From NCBI GenBank assembly GCA_015662405.1, contig DQUE01000204.1, positions 1 through 8,799 on the forward strand: DNA of 8,799 nt, read 5' to 3'. The position numbers and the translations under genes were made by a program. Under the pieces are notes generated by a model that was not told where the DNA came from, did no database searches, and was given only the letters and a program-made list of their open reading frames with translations. Source of the DNA: Sulfurimonas autotrophica (GTDB lineage Bacteria > Campylobacterota > Campylobacteria > Campylobacterales > Sulfurimonadaceae). Shown here piece by piece: positions 1 to 6,705 of the stretch. Each line of letters begins with the position of its first letter. The stretch's first letter is position 1.

Positions 1-1
1 A

Positions 2-76
2 AAAGATAAAGTAGTTGGTAGAGATTATTTCATAAAAGTTAGCGGTGGTATTGGTTTGATTATAACAACGAGCTAA
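2..76 (+). CDS. C-terminal end of an unidentified protein, cut by the window edge
   Basis: An open frame enters from the left edge and ends at a TAA at 74-76, leaving 24 residues that end in VSGGIGLIITTS. Most codons follow the purine-any-pyrimidine pattern typical of coding DNA (GAT, GTT, GGT, AGC, ATT). The frame stops just before a strong palindrome that separates it from the convergent ferritin gene, as expected for a real 3' end. I do not recognise the family from so short a tail and assign no function. An alternative open frame on the opposite strand exists but has no ribosome binding site and weaker codon character. Confidence 0.5.
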   Translation, partial: KDKVVGRDYFIKVSGGIGLIITTS

Positions 77-88
77 ACTCATTAGTAA

Positions 89-122
89 GGCTATAAATCC
101 CATTATAATGGGATCTATAGCT
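89..122. terminator. Near-perfect palindrome between convergent genes, probable bidirectional transcription end
   Basis: The 34 bases fold back on themselves with one A-C mismatch (96/115) and a terminal G-T pair (89/122). The inner 18 bases, ATCCCATTATAATGGGAT at 97-114, form a perfect inverted repeat. It lies 12 nt after the stop of the plus-strand partial gene and 8 nt after the stop of the minus-strand ferritin gene, the right place for a shared terminator. No clean U-tract follows the stem in either direction (plus side ACTAAAAA, minus side TTACTAATG), so intrinsic termination is not assured. A protein-binding operator is the alternative, but the position favours an RNA hairpin. Confidence 0.55.
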
Positions 123-130
123 ACTAAAAA

Positions 131-625
131 TTACCCAAGTTGGATCGACCCAACCTCTTTATCTATCATAAATAGACCACGACCCTCGAGTCCTATAATA
201 TCTATCTTATCTAAGATAGATTTAAAGAGTTTCTCCTCTTCATGTTGCTCTGCAACATACCACTGTAAAAAGTTAAAAGTGCTAAAATCTTTTTCTGCTA
301 AAGAGAGATCTACAAGCTCATTTATCTGTGTTGTAATCATTTTTTCATGTTTGTAAGTGATTTCAAAAACCTCTTTTAGGTCTTTAAACTTTGCTATTGG
401 CTTTTCAATAGCATCAATAATTGCTAATGCACCAGTATCTTGAATATAATCAAAAATCTTTTGCATATGTTGCATCTCCTCTGCTGCATGCGCTTTTAAA
501 AATCTAGCAGCCCCCTCAAGTCCTTTATGATCGCACCATGCACTCATTTGTAGGTATAAGTTAGAAGAGTAGAACTCTAGTGACACTTGTTTATTTAACT
601 TTTTTAGTAAATTTTTACTTAACAT
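131..625 (-). CDS. ftnA: Non-haem ferritin (FtnA/Pfr type)
   Basis: This 164-residue cytoplasmic protein is the usual length for a bacterial ferritin, which forms a 24-subunit shell that oxidises Fe(II) and stores it as a ferric mineral. The ferroxidase residues are all visible at the same numbers as in E. coli FtnA: E17, E50, H53, E94 and Q127 for sites A and B, with E49, E126, E129 and E130 giving the third iron site. The segment FNFLQWYVAEQHEEE (118-131 region) is a family hallmark also found in Helicobacter Pfr. There is no haem-ligand methionine pattern that would suggest bacterioferritin. The ATG is preceded by AAGGAG with 6-nt spacing. The gene lies 105 nt downstream of the di-haem peroxidase gene in the same direction, with its own candidate promoter, and fits the iron theme of the operon as the storage end. 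Confidence 0.96.
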   Translation of the reverse strand: MLSKNLLKKLNKQVSLEFYSSNLYLQMSAWCDHKGLEGAARFLKAHAAEEMQHMQKIFDYIQDTGALAIIDAIEKPIAKFKDLKEVFEITYKHEKMITTQINELVDLSLAEKDFSTFNFLQWYVAEQHEEEKLFKSILDKIDIIGLEGRGLFMIDKEVGSIQLG

Positions 626-630
626 TTTTT

Positions 631-636
631 CTCCTT
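631..636 (-). promoter_or_regulatory. Ferritin ribosome binding site
   Basis: AAGGAG on the minus strand lies 6 nt before the ATG at 625. It is a strong Shine-Dalgarno match and fixes the ferritin start. Confidence 0.85.
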
Positions 637-659
637 GTTAATTTAAAATAGAAATAAAT

Positions 660-678
660 TTATCTTTATTATAGATAA
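660..678 (-). promoter_or_regulatory. Candidate ferritin promoter -10 within a 19-nt dyad
   Basis: On the minus strand this reads TTATCTATAATAAAGATAA: the arms TTATCT and AGATAA are exact inverted repeats around a 7-nt centre. TATAAT (673-668) lies inside it and would serve as the -10 element of a ferritin promoter, about 42 nt before the start codon. There is no recognisable -35, which is common in Campylobacterota. The arms face the opposite way to a Fur box (TTATC first, GATAA second), so I do not call it a Fur site. A repressor binding here would cover the -10, but the regulator is unknown. Confidence 0.45.
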
Positions 679-730
679 CCTTGTCGTTGTTTTTATTTTT
701 ATCACTCCTTATATATTAATATAGAGCATT

Positions 731-1999
731 TTAATCTTCTAATGGAGGAAGTAAATGCTCATACCTCTTATCTGTAAGAGTTCTTAAAAATGCCTCTAAT
801 GCTCTTATTTTATTCTCTGTTAAAGGTTTTGTAGCTTCAAGTAAAGCATGGTTTATTGTATGTTCATAGTCATTTTTTCCCCAAGGCTCACCTGTTTCGG
901 GATTTATCGGGTGGGCTTCATTGTTTGCCATAAAATCATAAAACTCTAACACGGTTCGTAACTCTTTAAATACACCATCACTCATATATGGACCAGTTAT
1001 AGCGACATTGCGAAGTGTTGGCACTTTTACTTTTCCTAAATGCGATGTATAGTTTGCATCAATAGGCGCTACAGTTGCACCAAGTCCTTTAAATGTAGCA
1101 TTTGCCTCTTGAAGACCAAGAGCAGCTCTTGCATCCATCGCTAAAACATTTCTAGGTGACCCTATATTCTCGTACTCATAGTTGGTAAACATCTCACGAG
1201 TGCCAAGTGGTGCTTCACTTCTAGAGTTAAGAGTGTGACAATGAGCACAGTTTGTGTTATTAGCTGAGAAGAAGAGTGCATATCCAGCCTGCTCTTCAAT
1301 AGTCCAATTACCCTCAGATAAGCAATCACCAAAATTTCCACCATTTTCTTGACAGTCACGAAGACGATCATACTTAGAGTCAAAAGGTGCGAACAGGTCT
1401 GTTTTTTCAAACTTAGCAATAGCATTTGTCATAGCCTCATAACTTCTATTTGTATCATCAAATATATCATCTCCATAGAGACTCTTAAATGCTATTACAT
1501 ACGCATCATTCTCTTTAATTCTATCAACTACCGCATCTTTATCTGGCATCTGCATCTCTGCACCATCAAGGGGTGGGCGACCAGCTTGATCTTTGAGAGT
1601 AGCAGCTCTTCCGTCATGAAACTGACCGCCTTTATATGTGCCATCTTGTTGTTTATGAAACTTTGGACTAAACATTGCATAAGCGGCAGTTGGAGTATTT
1701 CTGCCACCAAGAGAGATGCCATCATCACCAACAGAGAGTGCACCATAAATAAATATATTTTGGTCAACGCCACTCTCTCGAAACCTTGCATCTATAAAAC
1801 CATGCTCAGGGTTATGGCATGTTGCACATGATGTGTTTCTTCTGAGTGAAAGGTTCGTATCAAAGAAGAGTGCTTTTCCTAGTTTTTGTTTTGTGTTAAA
1901 CGCTATCTCTTGTGTTGGTGTTTCATCGGAATCTGAGTCACCACAACCACCTAGCAATAATAGGGTTATGATAGCTACACTTGTAGTTACTATTTTCAT
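731..1999 (-). CDS. Di-haem cytochrome c peroxidase / MauG-family lipoprotein
   Basis: This 422-residue protein belongs to the bacterial di-haem peroxidase family, whose members reduce peroxide or carry out MauG-type oxidations in the periplasm. Two c-type haem sites are visible: CATCH at 58-62 and CAHCH at 251-255. The first domain has the family segment FHDGRAATL (128-136), and the second has GPYMSDGVFKEL (336-347), where M339 is a plausible distal ligand region. A hydrophobic leader ends in the lipobox LGGC with C19, so the protein should be lipid-anchored, whereas many classical CCPs are soluble. I chose the ATG at 1999 over an upstream ATG at 2023 because AAGGAG lies 8 nt before it and the signal peptide starts there. 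It is the last gene of the operon, 23 nt after the porin. Substrate is not determinable from sequence. Confidence 0.92.
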   Translation of the reverse strand: MKIVTTSVAIITLLLLGGCGDSDSDETPTQEIAFNTKQKLGKALFFDTNLSLRRNTSCATCHNPEHGFIDARFRESGVDQNIFIYGALSVGDDGISLGGRNTPTAAYAMFSPKFHKQQDGTYKGGQFHDGRAATLKDQAGRPPLDGAEMQMPDKDAVVDRIKENDAYVIAFKSLYGDDIFDDTNRSYEAMTNAIAKFEKTDLFAPFDSKYDRLRDCQENGGNFGDCLSEGNWTIEEQAGYALFFSANNTNCAHCHTLNSRSEAPLGTREMFTNYEYENIGSPRNVLAMDARAALGLQEANATFKGLGATVAPIDANYTSHLGKVKVPTLRNVAITGPYMSDGVFKELRTVLEFYDFMANNEAHPINPETGEPWGKNDYEHTINHALLEATKPLTENKIRALEAFLRTLTDKRYEHLLPPLED

Positions 2000-2007
2000 T
2001 TTATAAT

Positions 2008-2013
2008 CTCCTT
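2008..2013 (-). promoter_or_regulatory. Ribosome binding site deciding the di-haem peroxidase start
   Basis: AAGGAG on the minus strand lies 8 nt before the ATG at 1999. It selects that start over the ATG at 2023, which would add eight residues (MAKKGDYK) ahead of the lipoprotein signal peptide. Confidence 0.8.
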
Positions 2014-2022
2014 TTTTTGCCA

Positions 2023-3357
2023 TTAAAATATAAATCCAGCACTCACAGTAAATGAGTTTTCATCTGCGAGCATTGCACCACTTGCATAGTCACGAAGTTT
2101 GTAGTCTCCTTTTATGACCACTTTTGGGTCAGGAAAGTAGGCAAATCCTATTGTGTACTCATTAAATTTGTTGTTGTCTGGATACTCTGTTGAGTTTGAA
2201 GCATCCATGTTAAGATACTCAACTTCACCGACTGCATATAGCTTATGCTCAGTTGCAAAACTATGTAAAAGATCATAACCTGCTGTTATGTAAGCACCAT
2301 GTACTCTTTTAGAGATGTCTTCACCTATATCGCTACTTAACTGTGCTACATCTCCGCTAAAACCTCCATAAGTTGCTAGTGCTTGGATATTAAAACCATT
2401 GTTGATGTACGAAGCATGCACTTCAGCCATTAGTGTTGTTATCTCTGCATTTGAGCTTTGTCCAGTTAACACTCCCGGTCTAGTCTCTGTTGCGGCACTT
2501 GAAGTTCCATACATAAACGAAGCACCTGCATTCAATCCACCAGAAAAATCATATGCCACACGTGCAACAAAAGAGAGATCATCTGTAAACTGTCTAGCGC
2601 CAAGACGACCTTGTTGGATAAATCTCCCCTCTTTATGAGCACCTGCATCAGGTGAAGTGATGATTCCTGCGTAATACTCAAGAGAGTTGATCTGACCATG
2701 TATTAAGAGTCCGTTTGTATGCCAAGTAGATGGGATAATAAAAGTCTCTACAATCGGTCTATCAGATGTAAGATAAGCTACAGGCTCATGGTTAAGGTTT
2801 ACAAGACCAAAAGGAACCAAAATATGCCCAACACGAACAGCAAACTCTTTATCTATAAGAAAATCAAGATAAGAGAACTCAACGATGGCATATTTGTAAT
2901 TCTTCGTGTTATCACTTCTTGCTCCTCCATCTTCAAACTCTATTTCGGTATTCATAATAATCCAATCATTAAACTTAAAACCTATGTAGGGTACAAATCG
3001 TACTATATTATACTCTGCTTTGTTTCTTGTTGCATTTGCAACTGCAGAGCCATAGTTTTTAAATCCGCTATATTTTTTAAACTTATACTCGCCATAACCA
3101 CCGATAGAGAGAGCTTTATCTGAGTGGTAGACCTTTGAAGCGGCTTGTCCTAAAGAGGAGAAACTCTCATACTTAGTCTCTGAACCTAGTGTAGTGTTTG
3201 CTATCTCTTCTAAAAGAGTCTCATTCGTTTGCTCTTGAGATATTCTCATTTCATCTATCTCTTTTTTAAGATTTTGCATCTCTTTATAGAGCTCTTCGTT
3301 TGTTGCTGCCATACCTACGCTAGCAATAACTGCTAGACTTAAAACTATTTTTTTCAT
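2023..3357 (-). CDS. Outer-membrane porin with N-terminal coiled coil
   Basis: This 444-residue protein begins with a signal peptide (MKKIVLSLAVIASVGMA, cleavage near residue 17). A charged heptad-like region follows (about 20-55, EELYKEMQNLKKEIDEM), probably a short coiled coil that trimerises or contacts the periplasm. From about residue 83 (LSIGGYGEYKFKKY) onward the sequence alternates polar and hydrophobic residues with many aromatics and glycines, as in a beta barrel. It ends in phenylalanine (VSAGFIF), the outer-membrane insertion signal. No TonB box or plug domain is seen, so passive diffusion or selective channel function is expected rather than siderophore transport. Its start overlaps the stop of the hydroxylase gene by 4 nt (ATGA), with AGGAAG upstream. 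The co-transcribed neighbours suggest passage of a metal, a metal complex or a substrate of the di-haem enzymes. Confidence 0.87.
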   Translation of the reverse strand: MKKIVLSLAVIASVGMAATNEELYKEMQNLKKEIDEMRISQEQTNETLLEEIANTTLGSETKYESFSSLGQAASKVYHSDKALSIGGYGEYKFKKYSGFKNYGSAVANATRNKAEYNIVRFVPYIGFKFNDWIIMNTEIEFEDGGARSDNTKNYKYAIVEFSYLDFLIDKEFAVRVGHILVPFGLVNLNHEPVAYLTSDRPIVETFIIPSTWHTNGLLIHGQINSLEYYAGIITSPDAGAHKEGRFIQQGRLGARQFTDDLSFVARVAYDFSGGLNAGASFMYGTSSAATETRPGVLTGQSSNAEITTLMAEVHASYINNGFNIQALATYGGFSGDVAQLSSDIGEDISKRVHGAYITAGYDLLHSFATEHKLYAVGEVEYLNMDASNSTEYPDNNKFNEYTIGFAYFPDPKVVIKGDYKLRDYASGAMLADENSFTVSAGFIF

Positions 3358-4241
3358 GTTTTTACTTCCTTATAAAATGGTTTAAATAGCATCTGTGCTA
3401 CTGTGTCAAAAGAACTATTCTCTTGAGTTCCATACGCTATATTTGTTTGTGTTTTTTCTATATGTAGTGTACCAAACAGTAAGTCCCAGATGGCTAGTGT
3501 TCCACCAAAGTTTTTATGTGTAAAAGAGATACTATGATGGAGTTGATGTTGGAAGGGAGATATAAACACTTTTTCAAAAAAATCTCCATAACGCAAAGGC
3601 ACATGTGAGTGTCTAAGGTTTGACCCTAAAAGACCAAAAACAAATAAAAAAATATTTGCACCGACTATCTCAATAAGCCCGATATTCGCACCAAAGAGAT
3701 AAATAAACACTCCTGTAACAACGCCAGCACTTAGTGCATAACGAAGACCAAACAAAATATTTTCTACTGGATGTACACGGTAAAATGTCAGAGGGTTTAA
3801 AACCTCCGCACTGTGATGTACTTGATGAATTTTCCACAAAAATGGTACTGTGTGAAGAAGACGATGCAGAAGATAACGAGTAAAGTCACCTACTATAAAA
3901 AGAGTCAATGTATACAAAAGCATAACATACTCTCTACTGAAAGACAAGGTGCTTGTATATCCAAACTGCTCTTGTAAAAAAAGTATCATCCATAAAGAGA
4001 CATCCTTTGAACTCAAAATCAAAGAGAGTATAAACACCTTCTTTATAAATGCCACAACTACAAAATACTTATAGTCCATCAGAGCAGATTTATGAGTCCA
4101 TATCTTTCTGTTTTTATACTCACTAAGGGTTGCAGGAAAAAACCACATATAAACGCCAGCTATAAAAAGAGCACTCAAGATATAGATCCAAAATACTCTT
4201 TGGTGCGGAGTAAATATATAGTCAAGCCCTACAAACTCCAC
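3354..4241 (-). CDS. Fatty acid hydroxylase / sterol desaturase-family integral membrane protein
   Basis: This 295-residue multi-pass protein carries the histidine clusters that bind the di-iron centre in this superfamily (PF04116 type): HRLLH at 126-130, HQVHH at 139-143 and HQLHH at 232-236, with RHSH at 210-213 also present. Hydrophobic segments are seen near 15-36, 57-78, 104-119 and 162-205. Members hydroxylate or desaturate lipids, sterols or carotenoids with O2, or cleave ether lipids; which of these applies cannot be read from the sequence. The start is GTG at 4241, one base after the stop of the preceding imelysin gene, with GGAG 6 nt upstream. The stop overlaps the porin start by 4 nt. 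Its place in the middle of a tightly spaced operon of iron and haem envelope proteins means it is probably co-translated and functionally linked, yet no such role is established. Confidence 0.88.
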   Translation of the reverse strand: MEFVGLDYIFTPHQRVFWIYILSALFIAGVYMWFFPATLSEYKNRKIWTHKSALMDYKYFVVVAFIKKVFILSLILSSKDVSLWMILFLQEQFGYTSTLSFSREYVMLLYTLTLFIVGDFTRYLLHRLLHTVPFLWKIHQVHHSAEVLNPLTFYRVHPVENILFGLRYALSAGVVTGVFIYLFGANIGLIEIVGANIFLFVFGLLGSNLRHSHVPLRYGDFFEKVFISPFQHQLHHSISFTHKNFGGTLAIWDLLFGTLHIEKTQTNIAYGTQENSSFDTVAQMLFKPFYKEVKT

Positions 4242-4242
4242 C

Positions 4243-5325
4243 TTAGTCTCCGTCTGCTTCTAGTAGGTCTTGCTTAAAATTAAGACCATTTATAAGAGCT
4301 GTATAGTTATCTTGAAGTTGAGCAACTGCATCAAATAACTCTCTTGTTTTAGTAGATGTTATATTACTCTCTAGGGGTCCAGCGTAGCTATTACATATGT
4401 TTACTGCCTCATCTATTTTGCTAAGTATCGCCTCAGCTTCACTTGAGGCATTTCCAAGTGTAGCTATATCACTGAGACCATTTTGCATGACTCTTTTATG
4501 CGTTAGCAGTATCTCTTTTATACTTGGTAGTGAGTTCATGCTTTTATAGTACTCTAATCTAGTTGGATCTGGGTTATCTTTAAACTTTAAAGTAAATCCA
4601 GCTGCATCGCCTATACGCTTTTCTTTGAGTTTATAGGCATTATCAACTAACTGGTTGAGAATTAGACCGATAGCTCTTTGGCTATCATCTAAAAATGTAC
4701 TCTCTGAGAGATAATACTCTTGAACTTTCTTTAGATTCAAAGAGATTGCCTCTGCCATTGTTATAGCCGACTCTCGTCTAATGGTATTCATTTTGGCTAA
4801 CATCTCTGAACTACTTGCATTCATATCAAAGAGTGTGTACTCGAGAGCTGTGATACCTTTGTGCGAGTTTTTATAGAGTGAGCCTGAACCATTAAAGATA
4901 TTTTCTAACTCCCTAAAAAGCGTGTCACCTTTAGAGTTGAAAATGAAATGCTCAAGATAGAAGTTTGCAAGATCTCTCATCTCATCAGACTCTCTCCCTG
5001 CTACATAAGCACTCTCAACTCTTTTATACGAAAGAGCAAGCTCTTTAAACGCAGCTTGCGCAGATGCAAGAGTAGCACTTGATTTCGTCTCATTGAAATC
5101 TTTAAGAGTTTGAATAAGAGCTAAAGATTTCTCATACGAAGCATTTGCATCAGGTAAAATAACATTTTCATATATTTTTAATATACTGCTATCAATGTTG
5201 GTTTGATCTGCTCCACCTGAAGAGAGGAGTCCATTTTTACCATCATAACTATTATCATTTCCACACCCTACAAAACTAAATGTAATAAATAGCAAAGAGA
5301 GTAGTGCTGTGTATATATTTTTCAT
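4243..5325 (-). CDS. Second, divergent imelysin-family lipoprotein
   Basis: This 360-residue protein starts with a lipoprotein signal (lipobox FVGC, C21), then a Ser/Gly/Asp-rich linker to about residue 45, then an all-helical imelysin-like domain. The segment HKGITALEYTLFD (155-167) aligns with the GxHxxE metal motif of imelysins, but the central histidine is replaced by T159; G157 and E162 are kept. So it is probably a partner of the upstream imelysin with altered or lost metal binding. There are two consecutive ATGs (5328 and 5325). The AAAGGA site gives 5-nt spacing to the second and only 2 to the first, so 5325 is preferred. The start overlaps the stop of the DUF1111 gene (TGATG). Two imelysins flanking a DUF1111 gene is a recurring arrangement in proteobacteria. 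Confidence 0.85.
   Translation of the reverse strand: MKNIYTALLSLLFITFSFVGCGNDNSYDGKNGLLSSGGADQTNIDSSILKIYENVILPDANASYEKSLALIQTLKDFNETKSSATLASAQAAFKELALSYKRVESAYVAGRESDEMRDLANFYLEHFIFNSKGDTLFRELENIFNGSGSLYKNSHKGITALEYTLFDMNASSSEMLAKMNTIRRESAITMAEAISLNLKKVQEYYLSESTFLDDSQRAIGLILNQLVDNAYKLKEKRIGDAAGFTLKFKDNPDPTRLEYYKSMNSLPSIKEILLTHKRVMQNGLSDIATLGNASSEAEAILSKIDEAVNICNSYAGPLESNITSTKTRELFDAVAQLQDNYTALINGLNFKQDLLEADGD
4248..4251 (-). promoter_or_regulatory. Ribosome binding site supporting the GTG start of the hydroxylase
   Basis: GGAG on the minus strand lies 6 nt before the GTG at 4241, inside the last codons of the upstream imelysin gene. There is no nearby ATG with a comparable site, so the GTG start is preferred. 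Confidence 0.65.
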
Positions 5326-6704
5326 CATATTCCTTTTAAAAACTCAACTAGCATATCCCGTTCCTTTTTGCCTAACGCCTTAAACGCTAGTTGCGACTGT
5401 AAAGCCTCTCCGCCATGCCAAAGAATCGCTTCTTCTATACTCCTAGCACGGCCATCATGAAGAAGTGCCATCTCTCCTGAGACTTTTTTATAGAGTCCTA
5501 TACCCCAAAGAGGTGGCGTTCTAAACTCATTTGGCTCTGCTCTAAATATCGTATGCCCATCGCTGAGTGCATCACCCATATCATGAAGCAAGAAGTCGCT
5601 ATAGGGATAGATAGTAATATCTGCATCACTAAGCTTATAACTTGGCGTATGACACGAGATGCAACCTAGCCTATGAAAAATCTCTTTGCCTTTAGCAAAG
5701 TTTGCAGTTTTTCTCTGAGCAGGAATCTTAAGTGTTTTGAGGTAATAAGCTATAGCATCAAGTCTCTTCATAGGAAGGTCAAACGCATGTGCAGACTTAT
5801 AAGCTTTTAAACACTCTTCTTGTGCATTAGTGCAGTTATCCCCAGGATAGAGTGGATTTGAAAGGCTCATATCGTTATATGCTGCATTTGCAGTCTGATG
5901 TTTCACAGTAACAGAAGCCGCTTTCCATGTAAAACGACCAAGCTCAGTAGCATTTGTTTCAGGGTTAAAGACCCAGTTTGCTTTTCCGGAGATACCATCC
6001 CCATCACTATCGTTTATATCCTCTTTAGCTAAAATATCTTTTTCATCTATCATCTCAATAGCACCTAATCCAACGAGTGCTAAAGCAATGTGTGGCGCGA
6101 TGTTTGTATCTTTATGTAATGCTCCATATTGCAGATTATCAATCGTATATGTTGGGTGGCGTAGAGTATATTTCTCTCCATCATCATACTTACCAGTTAC
6201 CTCTTTGTAGCTTACATGTATAGATCCCTCATAAGGCGTATCACTTGTTCCATTGAGACTAAGTTGCCCACCATAAGTCGGCTCAGGAACAAAACCATAC
6301 TTTTTCATTGCGTCACTATTGCTATTTTTTTTAGGATCTATTGATAGTCGCATGACAAGAGAGCGGGTAATTTTTCCATTTTTGTCTGTTGGAACTCCTG
6401 CACCATTGTTTGGATGACAATGTATACATGTGTTTGCTGAAAAAAGAGGACCTAAACCATCTCTAGCAGTTGTTGCCGATGGTGCTTCAACCCATGGAAT
6501 AGCAAAAAAACTTCTTCCTAATATATGTTTATCTTCATCCTCACTATTTAATGACTGAGCCTCTTTAAAAGCCATTTTGCAACTTTTGGATGTGTAAATA
6601 GTATCTTTTTTTTGAACTATCTTCTCTGTTTTCTCATCGGAAGTCTTTTTGCTACACCCAACAGCCAAAAAGGCTGCTAGAGCTAAGGATAGCACTATTT
6701 TCAT
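5325..6704 (-). CDS. Di-haem oxidoreductase lipoprotein, DUF1111 family (often called putative thiol oxidoreductase)
   Basis: This 459-residue protein has a signal peptide ending in lipobox AVGC (C17) and two c-type haem sites: CIHCH at 93-97 in the context NTCIHCHPNNGAG, and CISCH at 348-352. Between them is the acidic stretch DINDSDGDGISGKANW (229-244), a likely calcium-binding loop typical of the family, and near the C-terminus the segment LLHDGRARSIEEAILWHGGEA (414-434) resembles the di-haem peroxidase superfamily. The thiol-oxidoreductase name is historical and not demonstrated by anything here. I chose the ATG at 6704, one base after the imelysin stop, because the lipoprotein signal starts there. 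GAGGAG lies upstream with a long 13-nt spacing; an ATG at 6740 would add 12 residues and has a worse site. It probably transfers electrons or oxidises a metal with its imelysin neighbours. Confidence 0.9.
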   Translation of the reverse strand: MKIVLSLALAAFLAVGCSKKTSDEKTEKIVQKKDTIYTSKSCKMAFKEAQSLNSEDEDKHILGRSFFAIPWVEAPSATTARDGLGPLFSANTCIHCHPNNGAGVPTDKNGKITRSLVMRLSIDPKKNSNSDAMKKYGFVPEPTYGGQLSLNGTSDTPYEGSIHVSYKEVTGKYDDGEKYTLRHPTYTIDNLQYGALHKDTNIAPHIALALVGLGAIEMIDEKDILAKEDINDSDGDGISGKANWVFNPETNATELGRFTWKAASVTVKHQTANAAYNDMSLSNPLYPGDNCTNAQEECLKAYKSAHAFDLPMKRLDAIAYYLKTLKIPAQRKTANFAKGKEIFHRLGCISCHTPSYKLSDADITIYPYSDFLLHDMGDALSDGHTIFRAEPNEFRTPPLWGIGLYKKVSGEMALLHDGRARSIEEAILWHGGEALQSQLAFKALGKKERDMLVEFLKGI

Positions 6705-6705
6705 T

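Noticed and set aside
1..130. Open minus-strand frame running off the left edge, with an ATG near 110
   Set aside because: No ribosome binding site, the start lies inside the palindrome, and the plus-strand frame over the same bases has much stronger coding codon pattern and a well-placed stop.
660..678. Fur box at the ferritin promoter
   Set aside because: The inverted arms are in the opposite orientation to the Fur consensus, so it is recorded as an unassigned dyad.
691..715. AAGGAG on the minus strand near 705-710 as the site for an extra small gene
   Set aside because: No ATG, GTG or TTG with an open frame follows at a usable distance.
712..723. TATATTAATATA palindrome after the di-haem peroxidase gene, as a terminator
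   Set aside because: Only A/T pairs with no loop or U-tract; too weak to call in DNA this AT-rich.
1349..1831. 160-codon plus-strand open frame inside the di-haem peroxidase gene
   Set aside because: It lies wholly antisense to a gene with two clear haem motifs and its translation has no family-like content; it is a shadow.
5325..6704. Naming the DUF1111 protein a thiol oxidoreductase
   Set aside because: Nothing in the sequence shows thiol chemistry; the only cysteine pairs evident are the two haem-binding motifs.
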